DNA of 64,000 nt from Glandiceps talaboti. Lineage: Eukaryota; Hemichordata; Enteropneusta; Spengelidae. Shown here piece by piece: positions 40,727 through 52,762 of this stretch; position 1 is the first letter of the stretch; each line of letters begins with the position of its first letter. The stretch spans positions 13,594,012-13,658,011 of the forward strand of contig NC_135564.1 in NCBI RefSeq assembly GCF_964340395.1, given 5' to 3'. Made by a program: the position numbers and the translations under genes. Under the pieces are notes generated by a model, which was not told the origin of the DNA, did not search any database, and saw only the letters and a list, made by a program, of their open reading frames with translations.

Positions 40727-43700
40727 ATGGCAGCGTCCACTGATACAACGCTGGCTAACGCGTTGTCTGTTATGACTTGCCTAATATCACCAGTAACCAC
40801 AGAAGGTAAACTTTGATTCACTACGTAAAACATTTTGATTATACAGAGGATTTCCTATGTCATTTGTTCAACACTCTTGTGAGAACAGACAACATAGGAC
40901 TGATTAAAGTTAGCCCATATGTTCATGTATACAATTACAATAGACACCGGTGGAAAGATAAACAGCGCGGCTCCGCCTTGTTGTTTATCTTTCCACCGGT
41001 GTCTATTGTACTTATGCCCGACAAGTTCACAGGATAGCAGGATTAGTCCATCTCACCCTTGCTAGACTAGATTAAGATAAAGTACACACTGTCTCACCCC
41101 TTGCCAGGCTAGGTGATGATAATACTGAGATAAAAGTGTACACATTCGGATGGGCACACACAGCATGCAGTGTTCACTGCGAAACAAATAAGCCATGCAA
41201 CATTTACAAGCCTTGATATGGCTGAACAACGAGACGTCTCTTATGTTATAGTGTAGCTCATATGAAGATATGTGTAAAATTCGTATTTTAAATGTTTACC
41301 GTTACTTTTGAATGGTAACAGTACTGTGCCCTCTAATGATATCCAAATTTTGTCGGTATGATAAAAACTGGGATTTCTTGTGAGTCACCACATAGTAAGA
41401 GATAGGGGAACACCAAATATTGGTGCATCACTAGAAATTGTATGTGTCAGTGGTGCATCAAATTTGCTTAGAGGGCACATTGGCCATTTCCAAGCAACTC
41501 TTGACTTGGTATACTCACAGTCCCTCTATCACCCGGTGACAGAGGGACTGTGGTATACTGTTACATTTTTTAGTAATTTTGTTATTCATATTTTTCTATG
41601 GATTACATTGTTATGTTTGTTATAACTTGCTTTGATGGATCCGCATTTCATGATTTTTTTTTTGTTTTGCCAATAAATCATATCACCTCTATACATCGAT
41701 TTACAACATGTAAAAGTTACCATAGTAACAAATAATCATATTCATTCTACTATTACTAGGCAGCCATGAAGGACCCGGACTACCAAATCAACTGAAGTCC
41801 AAAATTGCAGGAATAGACGCCAAGCTACAACACCAATTTAGTGAACTCTTCCGTGAATTACAAGTGAACTATGAATGGAAAGAACTGGAGAGTTGTAAAG
41901 AGGTAACATGGAAGTACACACAGTATTGTACAAGTATGTTGAAGTTTGTAGTATCAGAATACATGAAAGAAGATGCCAAGAGTGCAGGGAGCGTACTAAG
42001 TGTAAACCATCAGAAAACCTTGGAGTCTACTATACAATTTGTTGTCTATCTTGGAATATACCCCAATCTACTACCAGGGGTAGGAATACAGCTGACTCGG
42101 AGATCTCAATTTGCGTCACTCATAGAAAATAGAACCAAGTTTGCATTTGATTGTGATTATCAACTGCTGCACTGTGTCAAAACTTTGTTGTGTTGTTGTC
42201 AAAACCAGTACATCAAGACGCTAGTTTTAACCAAACATTTAAACGATTTATTTGCAAGTCTACTGCAAATATGTCATGCACCGAAGAAGAAAAACATAAC
42301 TGTTCCATCATCAAGTATGACAGAAATGGTGAATAGGTCAGATGAAACAATTCAACAGTCATCTGTTAGATTGCTGACTGAGAACGAACTGAGGTACAGC
42401 CAGGAAGAATTACATAAGTTACTGGATAGAGTGTATCTGCCCTCTATAGTTCAAGAGTTGTTAGTCTTACAAGGTGGACCAGCTCACAAAACACCAAGAT
42501 GGCTGAAAAGAGTTTGTGGAGATTTGTTGTCTGATATACTACTCAAAGCCAATGGTGTGAAGGCTGTAGTTAAAGGTTTTCTGCATACAATGTCAGGTTA
42601 GTAAATGTATTCCTAAAACTCTAAGCAGGCCTAAATATTAGACACAATATGAGCTGCTGTGAAACTAAAAGTTTGTACTCAGCATGGGTTTATACAGTTA
42701 AAAACCCCACCTGAAATAGAGTGTTGACCAGCTCCCAACAAACATCTTGTGAACATTTCTACATTTCATCACTCAACAAGAATCATCACACCAAATAACA
42801 TTCTGCCTCTGTAACAGATCCTTTGCAGACCCTGTAACATTCCTGTGGTCCCGGTGTGTGTCAACAATGATGGCACATGAGGTTGTAACAGAGCTGTAGC
42901 CACATGCCTGTCAACAGAGATGTGGCTACATTACTGTATATTGATACATTGATGTGTACAATGTATACATGGTCACATGGTCTTCTTTTCTACATTTGAC
43001 AGCATGTAACAGCACTTGTATACACATCTCTGGATACACATTTATCCCTGTTTCAGTCATGTGACCACAGCAGTGTATACAGTCAGAAATTACACACTAG
43101 TACATGTATACCTGTGTCAGCAGGCCTGTTACATGTCTGTGAATACAGTTATGAAATCTTACCAAATTTACAGACCATGTAACAGCACTTGTTTAACACA
43201 CACTGTTAACAGGTATGTCCTGTAATCTCCCTGCAAATTTTTATGTGTGTAGTATCTTGGTTGAAATAGGTAAAAAATGAGGCACCCAGGGTTTGTGGCA
43301 TAAATGGCATACCCCTATCACAGTTGTAAACAATCTGTCACACAAAGAATGTAGTCTTCATTACCCAGACCCTTGCAGGAGAGCTCTCATTCTGGTCATC
43401 CATAGGTTATGTAATTACTGCAGCTATCAGTATATAATTTGTATATATAATTCCACACAGTCCTTTTGTATATGTATCTAAATATGAGAAGTTTGCATTG
43501 CGCGCTAGCTAGCTATTTGATTACAAAGAAACCTTGAGGAAAAACTTCTCCATGCACGATATCAAATGTATTCTACAAATATACCCACCAAGTACAGCGT
43601 GAGATGTATTCCAGATATATACACTGTTCCAATAAGTACACAATATCTGTATGTTTTAACTTTTATTTCACCCAACATAGGCACAACAAATGTCACAGAC

Positions 43701-46700
43701 TGGCAGAAGTGTGAAGTTATTGGCCGTCTCATTGCCACATGTCCAAAGAAAATGAACTCTGTGGAAGAATATTACAAACATATTGCAAAACAGGTAAGTG
43801 TTATCACACTCTATGACAAAACAGGTCAGTATTTATTACACTCTATGACAAAACAGTTCAATCTGTATCACACTGTATGACAAAACAAGTGACTTTCTCA
43901 TTCTCTATGACAAAACAGCAGTCTTTATCTCTATGACAAAAAAGATCAGTATTTATTACACAGACAAAACTGTTCAATCTTTATTACACTCTATGACAAA
44001 ACTGTCCAATCTTTATTACACTCTATGACAAAACTGTTCAATCTTTATTACACTCTATGACAAAACAGGTCAATATTACATTTATGTGACAAAAACAGGT
44101 CAATATTTTTTGAATTCTCAGTACATTCAATAGCATTTTACCTCTTGCTAGAAGGTCAAAATAGAACAAGAAGGTTGACTTGTTCTCACATGCACCTATA
44201 GTAATACATGTGAAGTATGTGGAGCGGAAGTTATGGTGTCAACAAAGAAATTGAGTGTTTGTTATTTTTATGATGTGCCTAGGCAGTAATATTCAATTCA
44301 GGTACCAAGAACTGTATGACAATACAGCTATTTTTATAACATTTTACAACAAAAGAGCTTACAGGTATATTATTGTTACACTCTAAAATGAAACAAGTCT
44401 GCCTTTATTTCTCTCCATTTTTATGTATTTTAGATAAATTTGTCTCTGTATGTCTGTATTATAGGTACTGGAGTTGTTTCATGATTCTGATGACTTGATG
44501 AAATCATCAATGAATCGTATAGGAGCAGCATGTATAACTACTATGTATACAAAGCATGCTGAGTTAACACAACAGTATCTTATACACCCACTACAAGAAC
44601 CATTATCAAGGTGTTTTCAGAGTAAGTTTAAAGGCCAAGGTTTCAATCCCAGGTTCTCATATTAGTGTTATCTTATCAGTGAACCATAGAATTACATAGG
44701 ATAATTCCTTTGTTGAAGACCAAGTTTTTCTATATTTCTGCCTGATAACTATTTTTCACGCCAAAATGTTAATCCCAATCCAAACTTGAAGTTTATTAGT
44801 TTGGATGTGTCTGTAATCATAGATACATAAAGACAATGGCAAGAAAAATCAAAATCAAATAATACATTTATATAAAAATTGTTGTGTTTAATTACAGATG
44901 TGTTATCAGTGGTTATCATCGACAGTTGTTGGTCCAAACGTCCAATGACATTGTTTAGAATATAGCCAATTATGACATGCTGCTGTGCAAAGTCTGTCAT
45001 GATTGGTTATGAAATGATAGCCTATTTAGCATAATTTGCAAAGTCTGTGTAATTGGTTAGTAAACAACAGCTTATTTAGCATAATTTGCAAAGTCTGTCA
45101 TGATTGATTTGTAAATGATAGTCTTTTTAGCATAATTGCAAAGTCTGTCATGATTAGTCGTTAAACAATAGCCTATTTAGCATAATTCTCTATGTCAAAT
45201 TAAAAAAGTGACTCATTTAGCACCAGTTTGTGTACAAGCCTAAAACATAGTGTGAGTGCATTTATTTTGGTGTGCAAAATTTTACCAGAACAACAATTTT
45301 TTACGACTTTGTGTCTTTTGTGTTTTGTTGTAGCACGTTCAGATACTGGAAGCAGTACTCCATGTACAGTGGTAGGTGAACAAGAACTCAGTCAATGTAT
45401 ACAGGACATCTATCAACTGTATATTTACAATGGTGATGGTATCACTACACTGAGATGTACACTCAAACCTATCCTGAAACTTGTCTTTCAACTGTATTGT
45501 TACACCAAACAAGGAGTATCTCATCTCAGGTAATATTCTATTACATGTGTACCAGTGACAACGAACAATCGATGAGTCCTGAGTACCTATACCCTTCAGT
45601 GTAAAACACCTCATGAATATTCATTGTGCGACTTGAATATATTATTTCTGCTGACTCCCATGATGCAATGTACCACAGCAAAGATACCCTATAAAGGCAC
45701 AAGATCAACTTGATGGTTTTTTTTAAAATTGCAAGTAATTTTAGGGTGATTTAAAATCATGAAATGACTCTCCAGAATCCATAGTTGATGAAATTGACTC
45801 CATTTCCTGCAGTGGCATTCCCCTTTAAGGCCTGTTGCTAGGTAGAATATTAAAAGAAGTGTGTTGGTTGCAGGTCATCGTTAGAAGAAATCCTAGGTTT
45901 ATACTTCAAAAGTTGTGAAAAGTCGGACTGTATGGAGCAGTTGTTATACCTAGCACTGCCACATGAAGACAGGACAGTACTCTCTGAACCCATGGCAACC
46001 ATCCAGTTTACCAGTGGATCTGATGGTGGTGTTGTCATAGTAACAGCAGATGCTGCACAGTAAGTCATTGAATCATCCCAATATGTTGATATATCCTGTT
46101 GTGTTCAGTTATAGGTATAATTATCATTCTCCGTATTTTTCTTCATACAGCTGGAAAATACTTGTGACATGAGCATTTTGTTACTTCCTGTTTAAGTTTA
46201 CTTTCGAGAGAAAAAAAGGGGAAAGGTAATGGTGATTCAGAACATTTCGACTTGTATTTTGAGCACCTTAATAGATCCAGTGATGTAAAAGTGTGATATA
46301 ATGTTGAACAACCTGTACTGCGGGTATCATGTTTTCTGTTTGAATGCATACAATTTGGCTTGTGCATGTACATATTGTGTTGTCAATGTACATCAAAGAC
46401 AGCTGGTACATAGCTATTTATCAGTCTCGTCTATGTTACATATTTTATATCAACAGGCTGGATGACAGTGAGATCAAGATAGAACACACTATGCAGTGTG
46501 TGGTTCATCTACTAGAAATTGTCAATAACGACACTGTGATAGCAGAGTTCTTTATACATGTACTCAAGGTAATGTCTATCCTGTGTGTAGTCTATCTACT
46601 AGACATTGTTAATAACAGTTGTCAGCCAAGCTTTAGTGAGTTTAATGATGTAGAAAGTTCAAACCAGAAAATCAAATATTATCAGGTGTAAACTTTCTTT

Positions 46701-49700
46701 GAAGATATGGACCTTTAACCTTGACTTTGATATTCAGGGTCATTTATCAAAATCCAGCCATTTCCTTCATATCACAGATACTTTGTTGTATCTATTAGTG
46801 GGCAGGTGTGTACAAATTTCTTTTAAATCATGTCAACATTCAGTAACATTGAAGTAATTTATTTAAGGGACTGTGTCCTCTACAAAGACTTGTTTGTTTG
46901 TTTGTTTGTTTGTTTGTTTGTTTGTTTGTTTGTTTGTTTATGCTTACTGCAATTTGTATGCTTTAGTAGAAGGTATACCTGCCTGTACCTTATAGTGTTC
47001 ACTTCCAAAATTTGTCCACTACATAGACTATAACTGGAAGGTTCTGACGAGAGTGGTAGTGTGGGCATTTAGATGGTTTCTGGGGAATCAATAAGCTCAA
47101 TAGGTCTTGTTATTGTATACCTATGCATATGTCAATCACTCCTTGTGACGTTTAACACGAAATAACACTTCTGATATGGGAAATTAAACGTCACGATATT
47201 CATGTTAAATGCCATCAACTAAGTCAAATGTTGAATTGCCTTATTGTGTTCTTCTCTTGGTAGGAACTGACAGATGTTCTGAGTAAAGATGGTGTGTGTG
47301 CAAAGCCTGCATCTAGTGAGGGTAATGCAAGTCAGACATTGCTTGGTATTGAGAAAACTATGGATGAAATGAGTCGACACTATGCCCACGCTATCAATGT
47401 GTTATACTTGATATCCACTCTATGTGAGCAACAACCAATGGCCATTCTACAACAGACATACTACATACTGCAGTTCATTCACACAACGTTAGACAGAATG
47501 TGTGAAATTTGTGAGAAGAGTGAAAACAACCTAGATATGTTGGTAGTAGACACGTTAACCATGACACTGGGAATGTTAGCTATCATCTATCAACCTACCA
47601 CTAAGGTATAGTAAACAACAAACTTTGTTTGTTTAGGTATCACAGAGCTGTCCCTCCAGTAGTGAAAGCCGAGAAGTGTGATGTTTCACATTCTGACCAC
47701 TGGTGGCGCTCTTTACTGCACACACCACTTCCTGTATGTAGTAGTTGTAGAGTATGAGTTTAGAATATGAGTATAAATGTAATCAATGGTTGAAGTGTGA
47801 TGTTTCACACTGGCCATTGGTGGCGCTCTCATATTTACATAAATTTACGTAATTTTAGATACCATCTTTCAGTAGTAGATTGCCAATGGCTAAATTTCAG
47901 TGTGATGTTGAAATACATTGTAAGGGGGGTTTTCACTCTAACTGTCAGTTTAATACATACAAAAAATATTGCATGTGTTTATATTCAAGTCTTTTTGTGA
48001 TTATTTTAACCTGAAATTGTCGTCTAGCTGGGGAGTAAGAAGGTGAAAATCAGTGGCTAAATTGAGTTAATATGGTTGTGTAAGGTTGCTTGGTTTTGAT
48101 TCCATCCATGGACATGTTCCTAATGTCAAGTGCATACTTAACATGATATTCTGACTCCAGATTTTTTTTTTTAAATTCGTTTTGTTTTCAGTTTGAAACT
48201 GATGAGAAAGTTCAACTCCAAAAGATGGTGCCAGTATTACTAAGACTCTCAAAATGTTGCCCTAACCCATTCATTCAACAAATGGCTTCTGATTTACATA
48301 TTGCTATAGCAACTCATGGTGCTGTAACCATGGATACTAATCCAGTGAACCCACCTAATAAAACTAAGCAACCAGAGAGAAAGAAAGAAAGTGAGAAAAG
48401 GACTGACAGAAAAACATCAGAGAAAAAACCCAAGACATATACCAGTGGAAGAGATGACAGGAAAGCACATGATGGATATGTAGACTTTGAGTTTATTTGT
48501 GAAGAGTTGTGTGATCCTTCCATACCAGTACAAGCACATGCTGTCAGGAGATTGACTCAGCTATTGGAAAATAGAGATATGAAGACACTTGAAAACAAAG
48601 ACAAAGTGTTTGCAATTCTGAAAGAAAAGTTGGAGAGTGATGATTCATTTCTGTATTTATCAGCCATCCAAGGCATTGTAGCATTAGCAGACATTTCACC
48701 GCAAACTGTTTTACCGTTGCTATGCCAACTGTTTACTGCAAGGACCGGTCCACCTGAAAGTGAGGATGTGGCAATGAGAATGAAGGTTGGGGAGGCACTG
48801 GTCAGAGCCTGCACAGTAATGGGTGAGTTAAAGTCATGTTGTGTTGTGTTGTGTCATGTCATTTCCTGTCGTGTTGTGTTGTGTTGTGTTGTGTTGTGTT
48901 GTGTCAGGTCATGTCATATGCCATGTCAATTCATGTCATGTTGTGTCATGTCATGTTGTGTCATGTCATGTTATGTCATGTTGTGTCATGTCAATTCATG
49001 TCATGTTGTGTTATGTCATTTTGTGTCATGTCAATTCATGTCATGTTATGTCATGTTGTGTCATGTCAATTCATGTCATGTCATATCATGTCATGTTATG
49101 TCATTTTGTGTCATGTCAATTCATGTCATGTCATGTCGTGTCATGTTATGTCATGTTGTGTCATGTCAATTCATGTCATGTCATGTCATGTCATGTTATG
49201 TCATGTTGTGTCTTGTCAATTCATGTCATGTCATGTCATGTCCCTTTCAGGGTAAAGTTATTTTTCAATTATTTGTACCACAGGCTGATGACTAAAGTAA
49301 AAATCATAATGATATATACTGTAAATTCATATCTATTACAGGTGATATGTTACCAGCCTATGTTCAGCCTGTTATAAATACATTACTACTAGGAGCTAAG
49401 GACACTGATGCCATAATGAGAGCTAGTAGTTTATCTAACTTGGCTCAGGTGTGTCATGTCATCAAAGCTGCCATAATACCTGTCATTCAAGAGGTGAGTG
49501 AGTTTATTCTGTACTTGTCACTATTATTCAATATGTTTACATATTTAGCACAACCATACACAAAGTTTTTGAAAAATAATACAAAGATGCCTTGCAGCAA
49601 AGACCATACCTAGAGAACGGCCAAATGACAAAAATATGTTACAAATTTAGCAACACTGATGTAGTTCAGGTGGTGGGCACTCAGGAATGAATACTAATAA

Positions 49701-50841
49701 TTATAGCAACCATGGCCACACCCATAGCAACAATTAAACAACTCTGCCTTCTGCAAAGATGGAAATAGTGACAAGTACATACCAACCCATCGATGTTAAA
49801 TGATGTCTCATTTACCAAATCCTCCATCTCTGTGCACAAAATATGTACATGTAGTTGTGCTTCAATGCCATTGGCGCCATTTTTAAAAATAAAGCATTGA
49901 AAATAAAACAGACTCATTTTGTATTCACTCTGAAAAAAAAACTAGTCCGTGTCAGGTGAATCTGTATACTACAAATAATGCACTACTGATATCAACTACT
50001 TTTATATTGTGTACAGGTGGTTGTATGTGTACGTGATATCGTTAAAACCGACAGTGAGAGTGAAGTACGCAGAGCTGCCGTACACGTCATCAGACAACTA
50101 CTGACTGGGTTACAACAAGATAGCATACAGGTATGATAGTTAATAGCAAATAGTTTGACCCAATATTTTTCTTCATTCAGCTCAGGAAAATATGAGTGAC
50201 CTAAGGGGGAGGGGGAGGCTTGTCACGCGTTGCTAGACAAGTAGTGACAAAAAACACTTAGGTTTCGAGTATTTTCTGACTGAATGAAGTAAAAATATTG
50301 AGGAATAATATAATTATACCTCCTCAAGCATAATTTATGAATTTATGAAAAATCAGGAAAAATTACATAAATTTGGAATGTTTTGACTCATATTTCGTGC
50401 ACTGCACTGCCAAACCAGTGACATAGACATGAGTTGCCATGATGTAGAATGACCAGGATGCTTTGCATGAAACATGTAAATTTGGTGACTCTTTCAAAGG
50501 AGGGTACAGTATTCAACTATCATGGCCCTCACCATTGTCCAATAGCCACCATTTCTGAAGAGCACCCCTAGTGGCCAAACTACACAATCTTTTGTCTTTC
50601 TGATAACTAGAACATGGCATATTGCCCAGTCTCCTTACATTTCTGTATTTTATTGCAGGTGTTACAGAATGTGTTGAAAGAGATTTACAGTGTGTTGAAG
50701 TATGTCTTACAGTTTGACAGAGACGAAATCACCAAGCTACATGCACAGCTAGCACTGGAGGAATTAAATAGTATCATGACATCATACGTCTTTCCAAAAC
50801 AGACTCTGACTAAAAAGATTACTGTGCTTCCAACGATATGA
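40727..50841 (+). CDS. TANGO6: Transport and Golgi organisation 6 homologue, complete (12 exons)
   Basis: A HEAT-repeat protein linked to Golgi organisation and secretion. Its C-terminal domains are shared with yeast Rtp1, which helps import RNA polymerase II into the nucleus. Exons are 40727-40805, 41760-42596, 43681-43793, 44465-44621, 45334-45529, 45874-46059, 46457-46568, 47264-47605, 48192-48822, 49342-49493, 50017-50130 and 50659-50841. All are GT-AG and in frame, giving 1033 residues (human about 1094). Diagnostic blocks are LPGVGIQLTRRSQFASL, YLPSIVQELLVLQGG and PRWLKRVCGDLLSDILL in exon 2 (family N-terminal half). Exon 9 holds a Lys/Glu-rich linker followed by helical-repeat sequence around AVRRLTQLLENRD. 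Exons 10-12 form the RTP1_C2-like end, such as ALEELNSIM. Introns hold tandem arrays and a decayed exon 7 copy. The start ATG is the first in the exon and lies in a YY1-like context. Confidence 0.95.
40936..41010. repeat. Perfect 29-bp-arm hairpin in TANGO6 intron 1
   Basis: TACAATAGACACCGGTGGAA then AGATAAACA (40936-40964) and its exact complement (40982-41010) flank a 17-nt GC-rich loop that itself can fold (GCGGCTCCGC). It lies about 130 bp into intron 1. It could be a foldback MITE or a structured RNA; the stem is too perfect for a typical microRNA precursor. Confidence 0.85.
41370..41480. repeat. Interspersed repeat C, copy 2
   Basis: Relative of 23485-23605 in the same order, within TANGO6 intron 1. 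Confidence 0.7.
41509..41558. repeat. ~24-bp-arm palindrome
   Basis: GTATACTCACAGTCCCTCTA then TCACC (41509-41533) is followed almost directly by its near complement, GGTGACAGAGGGACTGTGGT then ATAC. Two or three mismatches. A cruciform-capable foldback in TANGO6 intron 1. Confidence 0.8.
42597..43680 (+). other. TANGO6 intron 2, nothing further recognised
   Basis: About 1.1 kb. It has loose repeats of TGTAACAG and ACATGTATACC words but no definable unit and no exon. Confidence 0.5.
43790..44095. repeat. ~33-bp array seeded at the TANGO6 exon 3 donor
   Basis: Units of the type GACAAAACAGTTCAATCTTT then ATTACACTCTAT. The exon 3 edge GCAAAACAG|GTAAGTGTTATC then ACACTCTATG reads as the first unit. 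An early unit, GACAAAACAGGTCAGTATTT, keeps a decayed splice donor. About eight copies. Confidence 0.88.
44945..45205. repeat. ~50-bp tandem array in TANGO6 intron 4
   Basis: Units contain CCTATTTAGCATAATTTGCA then AAGTCTGTCATGATTGGTTA; the word GCATAATT recurs near 45029, 45079, 45129 and 45180. Confidence 0.88.
46583..46620 (+). pseudogene. Partial copy of TANGO6 exon 7 in intron 7
   Basis: The translation CVVYLLDIVNN here mirrors CVVHLLEIVNN of true exon 7 (46496-46528), about 85 bp upstream. It has no acceptor before it and the similarity ends quickly, so I read it as a decayed fragment rather than an alternative exon. Confidence 0.85.
46891..46940. repeat. (TTTG)n microsatellite
   Basis: About 12 copies of TTTG in TANGO6 intron 7. 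Confidence 0.95.
48830..49247. repeat. TCATG/TGTTG pentanucleotide array in TANGO6 intron 9
   Basis: A GTGTT run is followed by higher-order blocks of TCATG, TTATG and TTGTG with GTCAATTCATG interruptions. It begins within about 10 bp of the exon 9 donor. Open frames through it are artefacts. Confidence 0.93.
50155..50455. mobile_element. Palindromic interspersed element, reversed copy in TANGO6 intron 11
   Basis: Contains the foldback CTTCATTCAGCTCAGGAAAA ... GACTGAATGAAGTAAAAATA followed by the complement of the unique part (GACATAGACATGAGTTGCCA then TGATGTAGAA). Orientation is opposite to the 16120 and 33195 copies. Confidence 0.72.
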
Positions 50842-52170
50842 TAATGTATTCATGTTGTCATAGCAATGTTAAAAGTCTGTGTGTCCAATGGTATGCTAAT
50901 GTATTCATGTTGTCATAGCAATAGAAACAGTTGTTAAGTTGTAACAACCAAATAAGAATACACTCAATTAATATGCTATTGTTTAAACTTTGTGTTATGA
51001 TGTAATATTGTAGTTACCAAATTAAAAAAAAAACATGTCAGTCTTGAATATCAAGCGTCTTTGTGCATACTCAACCATCTTATCAATGCTAATTTACACC
51101 TAGATAAGTATTACTGTGTACACTGGTTAACATTAAGTTAGGGGGTTCTAACTTAGCGAGTTGAATTGACTCTTAGTCAACTCTAGTCTTACCTAACAGA
51201 AAAAACAAACAAATATGAACAGTTAATGTCGACTCAGGGTCGGGTTAAATTTAGGTCAGGTACAACGAGGGGTTTAGAATCAACTTAGCATTTGTGTCTG
51301 ACACAAAATTTCATTTGATTACATAAGTATAGTTAGTTTCCTAGATAAGGAGGGTTCCAGGGTTAAAGTTCAGGGTTGCTGCTAAATGATTGGAACAAAT
51401 GAAAGCTATACTAATATTGGATGACTTTAGTATGTGATCAGTGTCAGGTACAAAAATTCAGTGTGAATGGAGTCCCAAATCCTTTTACTACTTTATATTG
51501 ACTAAGAGTGAAACTCACAGTTGTAGTCTGAACATAGTAATGCCACTTTAATCTTCAAGGACATGATAATTTATATGTTTGAATACTTTCGTATCTTTAC
51601 CTGAATGTCAACAATCATGATAGTCTCAAATGATATGGATTGTTAAAACCAAAAATAATTTTTGAAATCAAAATCATGAATTAACATATTGTCTATAAAA
51701 GACAGAGTGAGAGTTTCTAAAAAAGTGACGATTTGGCAGTCATTTTTTTTACAAAAAGAATTCTGAGGTATAGGAATTGAGTGAAGCCTGGGAGTATGTT
51801 TCCATTACAGTCTCTGACTTTTCTCATCATTTTGACATGTAAAGAGAGATTTATTTGAAATAAATAATTTCAAAGTATCTGTGTTTTGTATGTTGAAAGT
51901 CGTTGCATGGCAAGTTAGTGATCTGTTTTAATACAGTGCTGATCTGTGACTCTGATAGCTGAGAAGACAACAGATATTGGAGTTACAGATCAGCATTGTA
52001 AACACTATTAAAGGCTAGGTAGTTGGTGTGTAGAAGCACAGACAAGTTACTTGTCTGTGGTAGAAGGTGTAAAGTTGATCCCATTTATGATGTGTTAAGT
52101 ATATACCAAATGACATGTTATTTGTATGTTAAATACATATTAACACTTGTTCAAGATACATTCTGTTGAG
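50842..52170. other. TANGO6 3' flank, nothing further recognised
   Basis: A possible polyadenylation signal (ATTAAA, 51021) lies about 180 bp after the stop codon. A TTCATGTTGTCATAGCAAT motif is duplicated near 50849 and 50903. No exon found. Confidence 0.5.
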
Positions 52171-52455
52171 CCTTCAGGTTTTCTAAGAGATACATAAACT
52201 AAACTACTGTCGCAACATGTTGATACAACAGTGATAAGCTACTGAATGGATGTTGGTTTTAATTATAGTCGCAGTAGAGAGACATCTCTGAAAACTAGTT
52301 TATTTAGAGTTCCGTGAACTTACAGTGCTGTTATGGGACTTCCAATGTTTACACTATGTTGGGCACAGGGTGATTAGAATCTCACTCAACAGAGGAACTG
52401 CTATCACCCACTTGTGTAATCTACCACATTGAAGAACAATAGATTTAGTTTGCAT
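52171..52455. mobile_element. MITE family D, second copy, right end truncated
   Basis: Aligns over its length with 25451-25730 (for example CAACATGTTGATACAACAGT and CACCCACTTGTGTAATCTAC). The right end stops at a (CATG)n run, so the right terminal repeat is incomplete. Confidence 0.82.
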
Positions 52456-52589
52456 GCATGCATGCATACTTACATACAGGCTTATTTAAATATACATGTA
52501 GTACCCTTTCATTTGTAAAAAAAACAAAAACTCAATTTAAAAGTTTTAACTGTAGGTGTATAAAACTTGAATGAACATGTTGAAGATTG

Positions 52590-52762
52590 ATGCGGGTTAA
52601 TTACCCACAGTGCATCGCGTCTAGACTGGTAGCCATATTGTGCACGGGTTGGGTCGATCGTGCGTTGTGAATGAGTTGTTGACAGTGGATTATCTCAATC
52701 ACATATCGAACAATGGAACTATCTGTGTCAGTTTAGGGTCAGTTTTATCTCTTTTTATCAAG
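52590..52762 (+). other. Possible CCDC102 promoter and 5' UTR exon
   Basis: A CpG-containing stretch unlike the AT-rich surroundings ends in a good donor CAAG|GTAAGGAC at 52762, on the strand of CCDC102. No protein is encoded. Assignment as a first exon is inference; an unrelated non-coding RNA start is also possible. Another spliced-looking block (acceptor CAG at about 53587, donor GATG|GTACGT at about 53640) lies downstream and is unproven. Confidence 0.3.

Noticed and set aside
46583-46680. Alternative (mutually exclusive) TANGO6 exon 7
   Set aside because: The copy has no acceptor upstream and similarity is confined to about 38 bp, so a functional exon is unlikely.
48836-49377. Cys/His/Val-Met-Ser-rich open frames of 100-180 codons
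   Set aside because: They read through the TCATG pentanucleotide array in TANGO6 intron 9, not a cysteine-rich protein.
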